Below, piece after piece: positions 33,831 through 41,260 of a DNA stretch of 64,000 bases; positions within the stretch are counted from its first letter, which is position 1, and each line of letters begins with the position of its first letter. A program made the position numbers and the translations under genes. The notes under the pieces are model-generated. The model saw only the letters and a program-made list of their open reading frames with translations. It ran no database searches and was not told where the DNA came from. This stretch comes from Opitutaceae bacterium (GTDB lineage Bacteria; Verrucomicrobiota; Verrucomicrobiia; Opitutales; Opitutaceae): NCBI GenBank assembly GCA_016711225.1, contig JADJTK010000018.1, forward strand, positions 1-64,000. Reading direction: 5' to 3'.

Positions 33831-35098
33831 GCACCGTCTACAACTGGCAGCTCGGCCGCGACATGGCCTACCCGTTCGAGGCAGCGTATCCCGATCGTCA
33901 GTTCGCCTTCGTTTTCAACATCAACCGCTGCCTGGGCTGCCAGACCTGCACCATGGCCTGCAAGTCCACCTGGACTTTCTCCCAGGGCCAGGAACATATG
34001 TGGTGGAACAACGTCGAGACCAAACCCTACGGCGGCTACCCCCGCCACTGGGACGTTAGACTGCTCGAACTCCTCCACCAAGCCGGTGCCCTCGGCACCT
34101 GGAACCCCGCCAGCCCCACCCCGCAGGCGCCCTACGGAAACTACAATGGCCGCACCGTGTTCGAGGCCGCCGCCGCAGGCCACCCCGGCCCCGATGGCAA
34201 CCCCGTCGCGCTCGGCTACCTCCCCACCGACACCGAGTGGAACACCCCCAACCTCTTCGAGGACAACCCCACCGGCGCCGAGGCCACCCGCAAGGGCGAG
34301 TACTTCCGCCGCGGCGCCGAACTGCCCGGCCACCAAGCGTGGTTCTTCTACCTCGCCCGCATCTGCAACCACTGCACCTACCCGGCCTGCCTCGCCTCCT
34401 GCCCCCGCCAGGCCATCTACAAGCGGCCCGAAGACGGTATCGTGCTCATCGACCAGGAGGAGTGCCGCGGCTACCGCAAGTGCATGGAGGCCTGTCCGTA
34501 CAAGAAAACCCACTATCGCAGCGTCTCCCGCACCTCGGAGAAATGCATCGGCTGTTTCCCTCGTGTCGAGGGCCGCGACCCCCAATCGAAGGGACAGCCG
34601 ATGATGACCCGCTGCATGGCCGGCTGCATCGGCCAGATCCGCCTCCAAGGCCTCGTCCGCCTCAACCCCGACGGTACTTGGGCCGAGGACCGCTGGAACC
34701 CTCTCTACTACCTCGTTCATATCGCCAAGCTCGCACTGCCTCTCTACCCCCAGTTCGGCACCTCGCCCAACGGCTTCTACATCCCCCCTCGCTGGGTACC
34801 CACCCGCTATCTCCGACAGATGTTCGGCCCCGGCGTCGATGCCGCCGTCGAACGTTACCTCGCACCCGACCGCGAGACCCTCGCCGTCCTCCAACTCTTC
34901 GGCAAAGACAGCCGGATCTGCTTCCGCTACGAGATCATCGAGGGCCCCAAGGTCTTCGAAACCGAAATCCGCGGCCGTAAGATGGAGATCTTCAACGACA
35001 CCGTCATCGGCTACGACCGCGACGGCCACGAGATTGTCCGCTGCACCGTCGAGGAACCCCTCCATGTCCGCCATTCCCGCCATGCCAACTCGATCTGA
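33827..35098 (+). CDS. NarH-like iron-sulfur beta subunit
   Basis: 423 residues without its own signal peptide, so it is probably carried out with the Tat-targeted alpha subunit. Cluster motifs: CLGCQTCTMAC, CNHCTYPACLASC, CRGYRKCMEAC (Tyr in place of the second Cys, typical of a [3Fe-4S] site) and CIGC...TRCMAGC. The spacing matches beta subunits of the type II DMSO reductase family. It transfers electrons between the haem b/c subunit and the molybdenum active site. Confidence 0.9.
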   Translation: MSTVYNWQLGRDMAYPFEAAYPDRQFAFVFNINRCLGCQTCTMACKSTWTFSQGQEHMWWNNVETKPYGGYPRHWDVRLLELLHQAGALGTWNPASPTPQAPYGNYNGRTVFEAAAAGHPGPDGNPVALGYLPTDTEWNTPNLFEDNPTGAEATRKGEYFRRGAELPGHQAWFFYLARICNHCTYPACLASCPRQAIYKRPEDGIVLIDQEECRGYRKCMEACPYKKTHYRSVSRTSEKCIGCFPRVEGRDPQSKGQPMMTRCMAGCIGQIRLQGLVRLNPDGTWAEDRWNPLYYLVHIAKLALPLYPQFGTSPNGFYIPPRWVPTRYLRQMFGPGVDAAVERYLAPDRETLAVLQLFGKDSRICFRYEIIEGPKVFETEIRGRKMEIFNDTVIGYDRDGHEIVRCTVEEPLHVRHSRHANSI

Positions 35099-35852
35099 CA
35101 CCGTCGCGGCCGCCGTCGCCCGCTCCTTCGCCTACCGTTTCCTCGCCGAGGCCTTCGCCGCGCCCGAGCCCGAGGGCTGGAACTGGCTCGGCAGCCCCAC
35201 CGCCACAGCCCAGCTAAGCCAGGCCCTCACCGACGCCTGGCCCGCCACCACCGTGCTCCCCGCGCTTGGCGGAACCGCCGTCCGCGCCCTGGCCGGCACC
35301 GACCCCGTCGCCGCCGCCCGCGACCACCTTGCCGCCTTCGGCTACACCGTGCGCAGCGCCTGCCCGCCCCATGAGATCGAATACGGCGACACCAAGGCCG
35401 ATGCGCTCTTCCGCCCCCACCGGCTCGCCGACCTCGTCGCCCTCTACCGGGCGTTCGGCCTTGAGATCGACGAAGCCGTGCACGAACGCGCCGACCACCT
35501 CGCGATCGAGTGCGAGTTCGCCTCCATCCTCGCCGCCCGCGCCGCCTACGCACTCGAACAACAATTGCCCGACGCCATCGCCGTCTGCGCGCAGGCCCGG
35601 GTCCTTTTCCTGCGCGAACACTTCGGCCGCTGGGTGCCGGCGTTCCTCTCCCGGCTCCGAAGCCAACCCTGCGCCACGTGGCTCCAGCATTGGGGCAACC
35701 TGCTTGACGCCGTACTCGCGGCCGACTGCGCCCAAGCCGGCGTCACCCCTGGATCAAGCGAGCTGAGGATCCATGAGTGGGACGAAACAGAAGCCGCCCT
35801 CTGCAACGGCGAATGCGGCCTCGCCTCCGGCGTCGGCGGCATCCCCGACTGA
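35064..35852 (+). CDS. TorD/NarJ-type molybdoenzyme chaperone
   Basis: The start at 35064 is preferred because a GAGGA lies nine bases upstream; ATG 35082 is an alternative. It overlaps the beta gene by 35 bases. 262 residues, helical. It contains PPHEIEYGDTKADALFRPHRLADLVALYRAFGLEI and HERADHLAIECEFASILAARAAYAL, the conserved TorD-family stretches. It would bind the alpha subunit until cofactor insertion and Tat export. The C-terminal EALCNGECG-like tail has two cysteines. Confidence 0.85.
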   Translation: MSAIPAMPTRSDTVAAAVARSFAYRFLAEAFAAPEPEGWNWLGSPTATAQLSQALTDAWPATTVLPALGGTAVRALAGTDPVAAARDHLAAFGYTVRSACPPHEIEYGDTKADALFRPHRLADLVALYRAFGLEIDEAVHERADHLAIECEFASILAARAAYALEQQLPDAIAVCAQARVLFLREHFGRWVPAFLSRLRSQPCATWLQHWGNLLDAVLAADCAQAGVTPGSSELRIHEWDETEAALCNGECGLASGVGGIPD

Positions 35853-35860
35853 CCCCTCCC

Positions 35861-36772
35861 ATGATTGTCGCCGTCGACCAAGACCTCGTCGAAGCCGTTC
35901 TTTTTCGCCTGGGCCGGGACCCGTGTCTCGCCGCCGCCACCGGCTACCGCGAGGACGACCCCGAACGCGAGGCCCTCTACCAAATCGCCGACCCCGGCGC
36001 GCGTAACGAGGCCTTCGGCACCTACTTCGCCCACTGGTTCCACCAAGCCGGCCTCGAAGGCGCGCTGCGCTCCGCCCTCGACGAGTTCCCGCTTCTCGCC
36101 GGGACGATCGCCCGCGCCACCTTCTGCCGCGCGCGCTCGGCTCGCGACGAGGTCGGCGAACTCTTTCGCGGGGCCGAGGGTCCGCCCCGAGCCGTCTTCG
36201 CCCTTCTTCCGGAACGCCTGCCCGAGCGCACCCACGTGCCGATCCTCCGCCACGAGTGTCAGCACCTCCACGACATTCTGGATCCCGCCTTCGGGTACCC
36301 GCTCGACCCGGCGGTGCTCCGCCAGCTCGAGGCCGATCCGCTCTTCCGGATGCGCTACCGCGTGCTTTGGGATCTTTGTGTCGACGGCCGCCTTTCCCGG
36401 CGCTTTCCCGAATTCGCCAAGCGCTTACCCTTCCGTAACCGCGAACTCGAGAACTCCTTCGGTTTCCTCGGCTCCCCGGTGATCGAGGAGCTTTTCAAGG
36501 AGCTCTGGTACGGCGAACAGCCCGGCCACGCCCGTCTCTGGAAGCTCGCAACCGACCCGCGCCACGAACGCGGCCCCGCGCTTCCCGGGATGCCATGCCC
36601 CCTCTGCCGCTTCCCCACCTTCAGCTGGGCCGAGCCAGCCCGGATCGATGCGCTCCGCGACGCCGTCGTCCGCGACTTTCCCGCCTGGACGCCCGCCGAG
36701 AGCCTCTGCGCCCGCTGCGCCGAGATCTACGCCGCCCGCAACATGCGTCTCCCTCCGACCATCGTCGTGTAA
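35861..36772 (+). CDS. putative zinc protein with HExxH motif and zinc ribbon, unknown
   Basis: 303 residues from the ATG at 35861, eight bases after the chaperone. Residues 131-135 are HECQH (HExxH) followed by LHDILDP, the arrangement of a zincin metallopeptidase site with acidic third-ligand candidates. The C-terminal part has CPLC and CARC pairs about 35 residues apart, a probable zinc ribbon. No signal peptide. As the last gene of the molybdoenzyme operon it could process or help assemble the enzyme. I do not recognise a named family. Confidence 0.6.
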   Translation: MIVAVDQDLVEAVLFRLGRDPCLAAATGYREDDPEREALYQIADPGARNEAFGTYFAHWFHQAGLEGALRSALDEFPLLAGTIARATFCRARSARDEVGELFRGAEGPPRAVFALLPERLPERTHVPILRHECQHLHDILDPAFGYPLDPAVLRQLEADPLFRMRYRVLWDLCVDGRLSRRFPEFAKRLPFRNRELENSFGFLGSPVIEELFKELWYGEQPGHARLWKLATDPRHERGPALPGMPCPLCRFPTFSWAEPARIDALRDAVVRDFPAWTPAESLCARCAEIYAARNMRLPPTIVV

Positions 36773-36857
36773 CAAAGCCGCGGTCACACGCAAAGCCGCC
36801 CGGGGCCGTCCGGTCCGTGCGTCGCAATGATCTGACGACAAACGATATTCGAGTCTC

Positions 36858-37100
36858 TCAATACAGCTCTGGGATTCCAAGTACCCGGGCCAGATAGGCT
36901 CCGATTGCGCGCGCCCCTTCGATGAAACAACGGTCCCCGGCGCGCCACACGGAAATCCCCGCGGGCACCTCTCGCGGGCCGTCCGCCAATACGAGGACCG
37001 GGCAGCTCTGGTTCTCGGCGCCTAGGAAAGTCACCAGCGCCGGTGGCGGCCGACGGCAACGTGGCCGGATCAGATCTCGCCCGACTCGGCCAGACCGCAC
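36858..37100 (-). pseudogene. DUF3088 remnant, N-terminal half missing
   Basis: The frame contains PPPALVTFLGAENQSCPVLVLADGP, GISVWRAGDRCFIEGARAIGAYLARVLGIP, which matches the second half of DUF3088 proteins. The first half, with its usual Cys/Trp motif, is absent. The frame instead begins inside the 3' end of the DGC gene. Probably a truncated leftover or a very short derivative. Confidence 0.5.
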
Positions 37101-37519
37101 ACGGGAGTTGAGTTGGCGCGGGGCGGCTCCGTACCCGGCGAATCCCCGGTACGGAGCGCCCGCAGGTCCTCCTCGATCTCGTCAAGCAGATGCACCGCCT
37201 CGGCCCGGTCGAAGTCTTCATGCGCCCGCTTCTTCACGCCCATGCAGGACAGATCGTAGTGCCTCGTCGGAGCCAGGCCGTGCCGGCCGAGGATGTGGGC
37301 CACGCAGTGCAACGGGCAGCCGTCGAGCGCGATGATCGGGCGGCCGGACTTCGCCGTCCGCACCAGCGAGGACACATCGCCGCCCACGCCGGCGATGCAC
37401 GACATCTCCGCGCTCCCGGTCCGGTCCAACTGGAGGGCCAGATGGTTGGCCATCTGCGCGGCGCTCGACGCGCCCGAGCAGGAATAGACCAACGGTGTAC
37501 TGGACCTCTCAGCACTCAT
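37070..37519 (-). CDS. DGC-type putative zinc-binding protein
   Basis: 149 residues from the ATG at 37519, which overlaps the ric stop. Features: VYSCSGASSAAQMANHLAL at the N-terminus, AEMSCIAGVGGDVSSLVRTAKSGRPIIALDGCPLHCVAHIL and LSCMGVKKRAHEDF. The DGCPLHC motif and surrounding cysteines define the DGC family, proposed to bind zinc. Function unknown; co-transcription with ric points to NO or metal-cluster stress. Confidence 0.85.
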   Translation of the reverse strand: MSAERSSTPLVYSCSGASSAAQMANHLALQLDRTGSAEMSCIAGVGGDVSSLVRTAKSGRPIIALDGCPLHCVAHILGRHGLAPTRHYDLSCMGVKKRAHEDFDRAEAVHLLDEIEEDLRALRTGDSPGTEPPRANSTPVCGLAESGEI

Positions 37520-38214
37520 CGCGCGGCGGCCGCCAGCGCACGCGGGAACAACACATTGTTCTCCTTGTGCACATGTTGGTGGGTCTCCCGCTCCATGCTG
37601 GCGAGGCTGTCGTAGAGAGCGCGGAAGGTGTTGCAGGCCCATTCGGGCGGACTGTAGCCGTCGGTGAGTGCGGAGAAACGCGCCAAAGCGGAGCCGGCCT
37701 GGTCGTGTTCCGCCTCGAGTTTTGTGATCGCTTCCTTGAGCGATCGACATTCCGCAGGCTGGTTCGCATCGAGAAGTCGGATGGCCGGGAAGATCTGCTG
37801 TTCCTCCTCACGTGTATGCGCGATCATCGCACTGGAGAATTCCTCGAACGTGCGGCGGAGCTCAAACAGCCGAGGTTCATGCTCGCCATGGCGGCTGGCG
37901 ACCTTCTGCGTCATGAAATCGAGCCGAGGCAACTCCTCGCGCAGGTACGCATGATGCACCTGCTCGATATGGTCGCACAGCGCGGAGAGGCTCAACTGCG
38001 CCGGATCCGGCGCCCCGGTGTCGCCGACGACGAGGTCCATGGCGTCGAGCATCGCAACAACGGTCTCGGGATCGAGCCCCTTTGCCAGGCAGGCCTCGTG
38101 CAATGGCTTCTTGCCCCCGCAGCAATAGTCGATGCCCAGACGTTCGAAAACGCGGGCGCGGGCAGGTTGCGCGCGAACAATTTCGCCCACAGTGGATTCG
38201 GTTGTAGTGGCCAT
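37516..38214 (-). CDS. ric: iron-sulfur cluster repair di-iron protein RIC (YtfE/ScdA)
   Basis: 232 residues from the ATG at 38214. The N-terminal ScdA_N/DUF542 domain has VGEIVRAQPARARVFERLGIDYCCGGKKPLHEAC. The C-terminal hemerythrin-like four-helix bundle carries the di-iron ligands in DHIEQVHHAYLREELPRL, HGEHEPRLFEL, IAHTREEEQQIFP and HQHVHKENNVLFP. RIC proteins repair Fe-S clusters damaged by NO. A CCTTGA-N6-TCAAGG palindrome lies about 140 bases upstream, in line with NO- or anoxia-responsive expression. Confidence 0.95.
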   Translation of the reverse strand: MATTTESTVGEIVRAQPARARVFERLGIDYCCGGKKPLHEACLAKGLDPETVVAMLDAMDLVVGDTGAPDPAQLSLSALCDHIEQVHHAYLREELPRLDFMTQKVASRHGEHEPRLFELRRTFEEFSSAMIAHTREEEQQIFPAIRLLDANQPAECRSLKEAITKLEAEHDQAGSALARFSALTDGYSPPEWACNTFRALYDSLASMERETHQHVHKENNVLFPRALAAAAR

Positions 38215-38723
38215 GGGTAGTGGTTGTGTTGATGCATTCCCGGGCAGAGTGAGTGTTGCCCGAGTCGCACGGCAGAAGCTGGGTTGCGCGCATCGAGAGT
38301 CAATTGCCGCCCCCCCCTTTGTGCCGGCGCGAACGCCCGAACCCGTCGCCCCCTTGATCTCGGTCAAGGTTCTGCGCCGCCAGCAACGACGAGGAAACGC
38401 CGCGCCACCAGTTCGCCCCCGCGCAGCTCTAGGGAGAGCTAGGCCGCGTCGGGCACCGGCCTCGCCACCGGCCAGTTCCGCGGCGGGCAGATCCCCTATC
38501 GCTGCGAATCCACAAAGTGGTGCGCCCCCCGACTCGCCACCTCCGCCGGCTTCCGCCTCGGGCGCCTCTGCACCGGCGACGCCCGCTCGCCATCGCTATG
38601 CGCTCCGCCACTCATCTACTTAGGAGTCGAGCACCGACCACCGCTCTGTCGAGCTCACGGGCGCGCCGCCGGCCCAGCCGGCCTGCAGGGTTTCTCACGC
38701 GCGACCACCCTCCCCTCCCAACA
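38215..38723. other. intergenic region between divergent ric and GNAT genes
   Basis: About 510 bases holding the ric promoter side with its FNR-type palindrome. The rest, next to the GNAT gene, shows no recognised gene and may contain decayed coding sequence. Confidence 0.5.
38352..38369. promoter_or_regulatory. CRP/FNR-type palindrome upstream of ric
   Basis: CCTTGA-TCTCGG-TCAAGG contains TTGAT-N4-GTCAA (38354-38367), close to the FNR/DNR consensus. The same arms occur at 24474-24491 upstream of moaD. The centre is about 146 bases before the ric ATG, leaving room for a leader of about 100 bases. Confidence 0.65.
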
Positions 38724-39134
38724 ATGCCCATCACCTACAGCACCAATCACCCCATTACCGCCGAACAGCTCCGAGACCTGTTCGTTCGCTCCACTCTGGG
38801 CGAACGCCGCCCCATCGACGACCCAGAACGCATTGCCGGCATGCTGCGCCACGCCGACCTGCTGTGCACGGCTTGGGATCATGAGCGTCTCGTGGGAGTC
38901 GCCCGCTCGGTGACGGACTTTGTCTACTGCTGCTACCTTTCGGATCTCGCGGTCGACCGATCCTACCAACGCCGCGGCATCGGCCGCGCACTCCTGCGGC
39001 TCACCCAAAGCCGTCTCCACCCCGCGGCGAGCCTCATCCTCCTCGCGGCACCGGGAGCCACCGGTTACTACCAACGCATAGGGATGCAGGCTCATCCTTC
39101 CGCTTGGATCGCCAAAGCGGGAGAACCGATCTAG
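38724..39134 (+). CDS. GNAT family N-acetyltransferase
   Basis: 136 residues from the ATG at 38724. The acetyl-CoA loop is SYQRRGIGRALLRL, preceded by YLSDLAVDRSY and followed by the typical ILLAAPGATGYYQRIGMQAH. Single-domain GNAT of unknown substrate. It stands alone between the ric region and the exporter remnant. Confidence 0.85.
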   Translation: MPITYSTNHPITAEQLRDLFVRSTLGERRPIDDPERIAGMLRHADLLCTAWDHERLVGVARSVTDFVYCCYLSDLAVDRSYQRRGIGRALLRLTQSRLHPAASLILLAAPGATGYYQRIGMQAHPSAWIAKAGEPI

Positions 39135-39237
39135 ACTGCACGCCTCGTCGAAGCGCAATATGGTTTCGTGTGGCGCCTGGACAGAACACCCCAGTCACGG
39201 AGTGTCGAACTTCGTCCCGGTGACCAGCCGCGATAGA

Positions 39238-39558
39238 GGGTGGCTGAGCGCCTATTGGCTCTAGTCGACAAAGCGGCGCAAACGGCCACCACCCCCTTGG
39301 CGGCCTTGGAGGCGATGTTCTTGGCCCACGTTGATTTTGTGGCCAAACACCCCGGCCCCCCGCGACAACTAGCGCTCCCTACCGCATTCTCAATGACATG
39401 GCCCGCCGCTTCGAGACCGCTGTCATCGTCGTGACACATGACGAGAAGATCATCCCCACCTTCAAGCGCATCTACCACATCCGCGACGGGGTGACCTACG
39501 AGGAGGCTGGAGAAGGCCGGGGGTTTGAACCGCCTCCGGACAAATTCGCCGCCAAGTG
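39238..39558 (+). pseudogene. collapsed copy of the TetR-ABC exporter operon
   Basis: 39238-39355 is a near-identical copy of 15091-15208, the middle of the TetR gene. After a junction of about 26 bases, 39382-39558 copies the last about 60 codons of the ABC ATPase (18454-18631). The remaining TetR, adaptor, permease and most of the ATPase are gone. The fragment continues into a copy of the downstream flank. Confidence 0.9.
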
Positions 39559-39859
39559 AAACTTTTCCCGGACGCCGTCCTCGTCACCGACCGTGCCCAC
39601 GTTCGAATCCAGCACCGCATCCGCTCCAAATGGGCGGAGCCCGAGGCGTGAGGCGGATCGTTGCGCTCCAATCCCCTGAAATCGGCGGGGGCTATGTAAC
39701 CGAACTACAGTCACAACTAAGGAAGTGAGCCGGCCTGCCTCCAGCCGAATCCACGACTCGGAAGGCGGCAGTCTGGTTGTCCGGCGTGTACGACCACTCT
39801 CCACAGCGACACTGCCACTGACGGTTGCCAACGCCGGGGGTGATGCCTTCGTTGCGCCA

Positions 39860-41095
39860 ATGACCTCCGTACCAGCCGATCAGACGCCGCACCGTGAGGC
39901 CCGGCTCGCGTACCGGTTCGGCGTGGCATGGGTCTTCCTCCTGGTCGGCGCCTCGGTCGGCGCGTTGTTGCGCCTCGTAACCCTCGCCCCGCAAGCGGGC
40001 GTCGTTCCCGGCCACGTGCTACACGCGCACTCCCACGTGGCGTTTCTCGGGTGGGTCTTTGGTGCGTTCTTCCTGGCCGCCCAACATCACTTCGTCGCGC
40101 CCGAGCGCAGCCGGAGCTACGACGCCCTCTGGTGGTTCATGCAACTCGCCGTCGTGGGCATGCTCGCGAGCTTCCCGGCCCAGGGCTACGGCATCGTCAG
40201 CATCACGTTCTCCACCCTCCACCTTGGCGCATCGGCCGTTTTCGCCGCTCGACTCTGGCGGGAAACGGTCGCGATCCCGGCCGCCCGTTTCCACCTGCGC
40301 GCCGCCATCGTGTTTCTCCTCTTGTCGGCCGCCGGCCCCCTCGCGCTCGGCCCACTGGCGGCATTGGGACTGCGCGACACCGCCGCCTACCCGCTGGCGA
40401 TCCATTTCTACCTGCACTTTCAGACCAACGGCTGGTTCATCTTCTTCCTTATCGCGCTGTGGGTCCAGCTTGCGGCCAAGAACGGGGCCTCGGACGGAGC
40501 GCACCGTTACCGTTTTTCCGGCACATTGCTCGTTGCCGGTTGCGTGCTCTCCTTCGCGCTTTCCGCGCTGCCCCAGGTGCCCTCCGCCTGGTTGCAGGGC
40601 ATCGCCCTCGCCGGCGGCGCCGCCCAGCTCGCTGGCGCCGCGTGGCTGCTCGCGCCGCGACCGTCGGCCAAGCAGCCGGCCCGTCGCGGCATCGCCGCCG
40701 TGCTCTGGCGGGTCGTCGCCGCCGCGTTCTTGCTCAAGCTTCTGCTACAGTTCGCCGTGGCGCTGCCGGGCCTGAGCGAACTCGCCGGCCAACGTTTCCT
40801 CGTCGTCGCATTCCTCCATCTGATCGCCCTAGGGCTGGCTACGCCCGCGCTTCTACTCTGGGCAATCGAACGCGGCTGGCTACGGCCGGGCCCGCTCTTG
40901 ACCGCAGGGGTGACCCTCTACCTCGCGGCCGTTGCCGTCACCGAGGTCGTGCTCGTCCTGCCGGCGACATTCGCGCTGCTCAGCCGCCCTCTCGGGCTGC
41001 CGATCCCGGCGTTGCTCCTTACCGCCGCGCTCGCCCTGGTCGTCGCGCTCACCCTGATCTCGGCCACCTTGCGCACGCGACTCGCCCGGTCGTAG
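39860..41095 (+). CDS. haem-copper-oxidase-like / NnrS-like membrane protein
   Basis: 411 residues from the ATG at 39860; the frame is open back to 39725, but this ATG is also kept in the dead paralogue (18931). About twelve membrane helices. Conserved histidines occur in HVLHAHSHVAFLGWVFGAFFLAAQHHF and AIHFYLHFQTNGWFIFF, as in oxidase subunit I-like proteins of denitrifiers. It is upstream of, and convergent with, the NO reductase. Role unknown; NO-related by context. Confidence 0.75.
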   Translation: MTSVPADQTPHREARLAYRFGVAWVFLLVGASVGALLRLVTLAPQAGVVPGHVLHAHSHVAFLGWVFGAFFLAAQHHFVAPERSRSYDALWWFMQLAVVGMLASFPAQGYGIVSITFSTLHLGASAVFAARLWRETVAIPAARFHLRAAIVFLLLSAAGPLALGPLAALGLRDTAAYPLAIHFYLHFQTNGWFIFFLIALWVQLAAKNGASDGAHRYRFSGTLLVAGCVLSFALSALPQVPSAWLQGIALAGGAAQLAGAAWLLAPRPSAKQPARRGIAAVLWRVVAAAFLLKLLLQFAVALPGLSELAGQRFLVVAFLHLIALGLATPALLLWAIERGWLRPGPLLTAGVTLYLAAVAVTEVVLVLPATFALLSRPLGLPIPALLLTAALALVVALTLISATLRTRLARS

Positions 41096-41203
41096 GCGCG
41101 CACAACCCTCCCGACTGCTCGCTACGCGGGCAATCACGCCGCCGAGAATGGATTCCCCACGGCATTTCCGAACTACTCCGCGCCCCACCAACACCCCTTC
41201 ATG

Positions 41204-41236
41204 AAAAAGCCAGCTCCGCGTGATGCGGGGCTGGCT
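41204..41236 (-). terminator. rho-independent terminator of the NO reductase gene
   Basis: On the minus strand a 12-bp stem (AGCCAGCCCCGC with GCGGAGCTGGCT, one mismatch) around a four-base loop is followed by TTTTT. It lies 25 bases after the norB stop, between two convergent genes. Confidence 0.8.
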
Positions 41237-41260
41237 CGAACTGAAAGACGAAATGAACGC

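Noticed and set aside
33275..35101. A 608-codon minus-strand frame opposite the beta subunit
   Set aside because: Antisense shadow; the plus strand encodes all the iron-sulfur cysteines.
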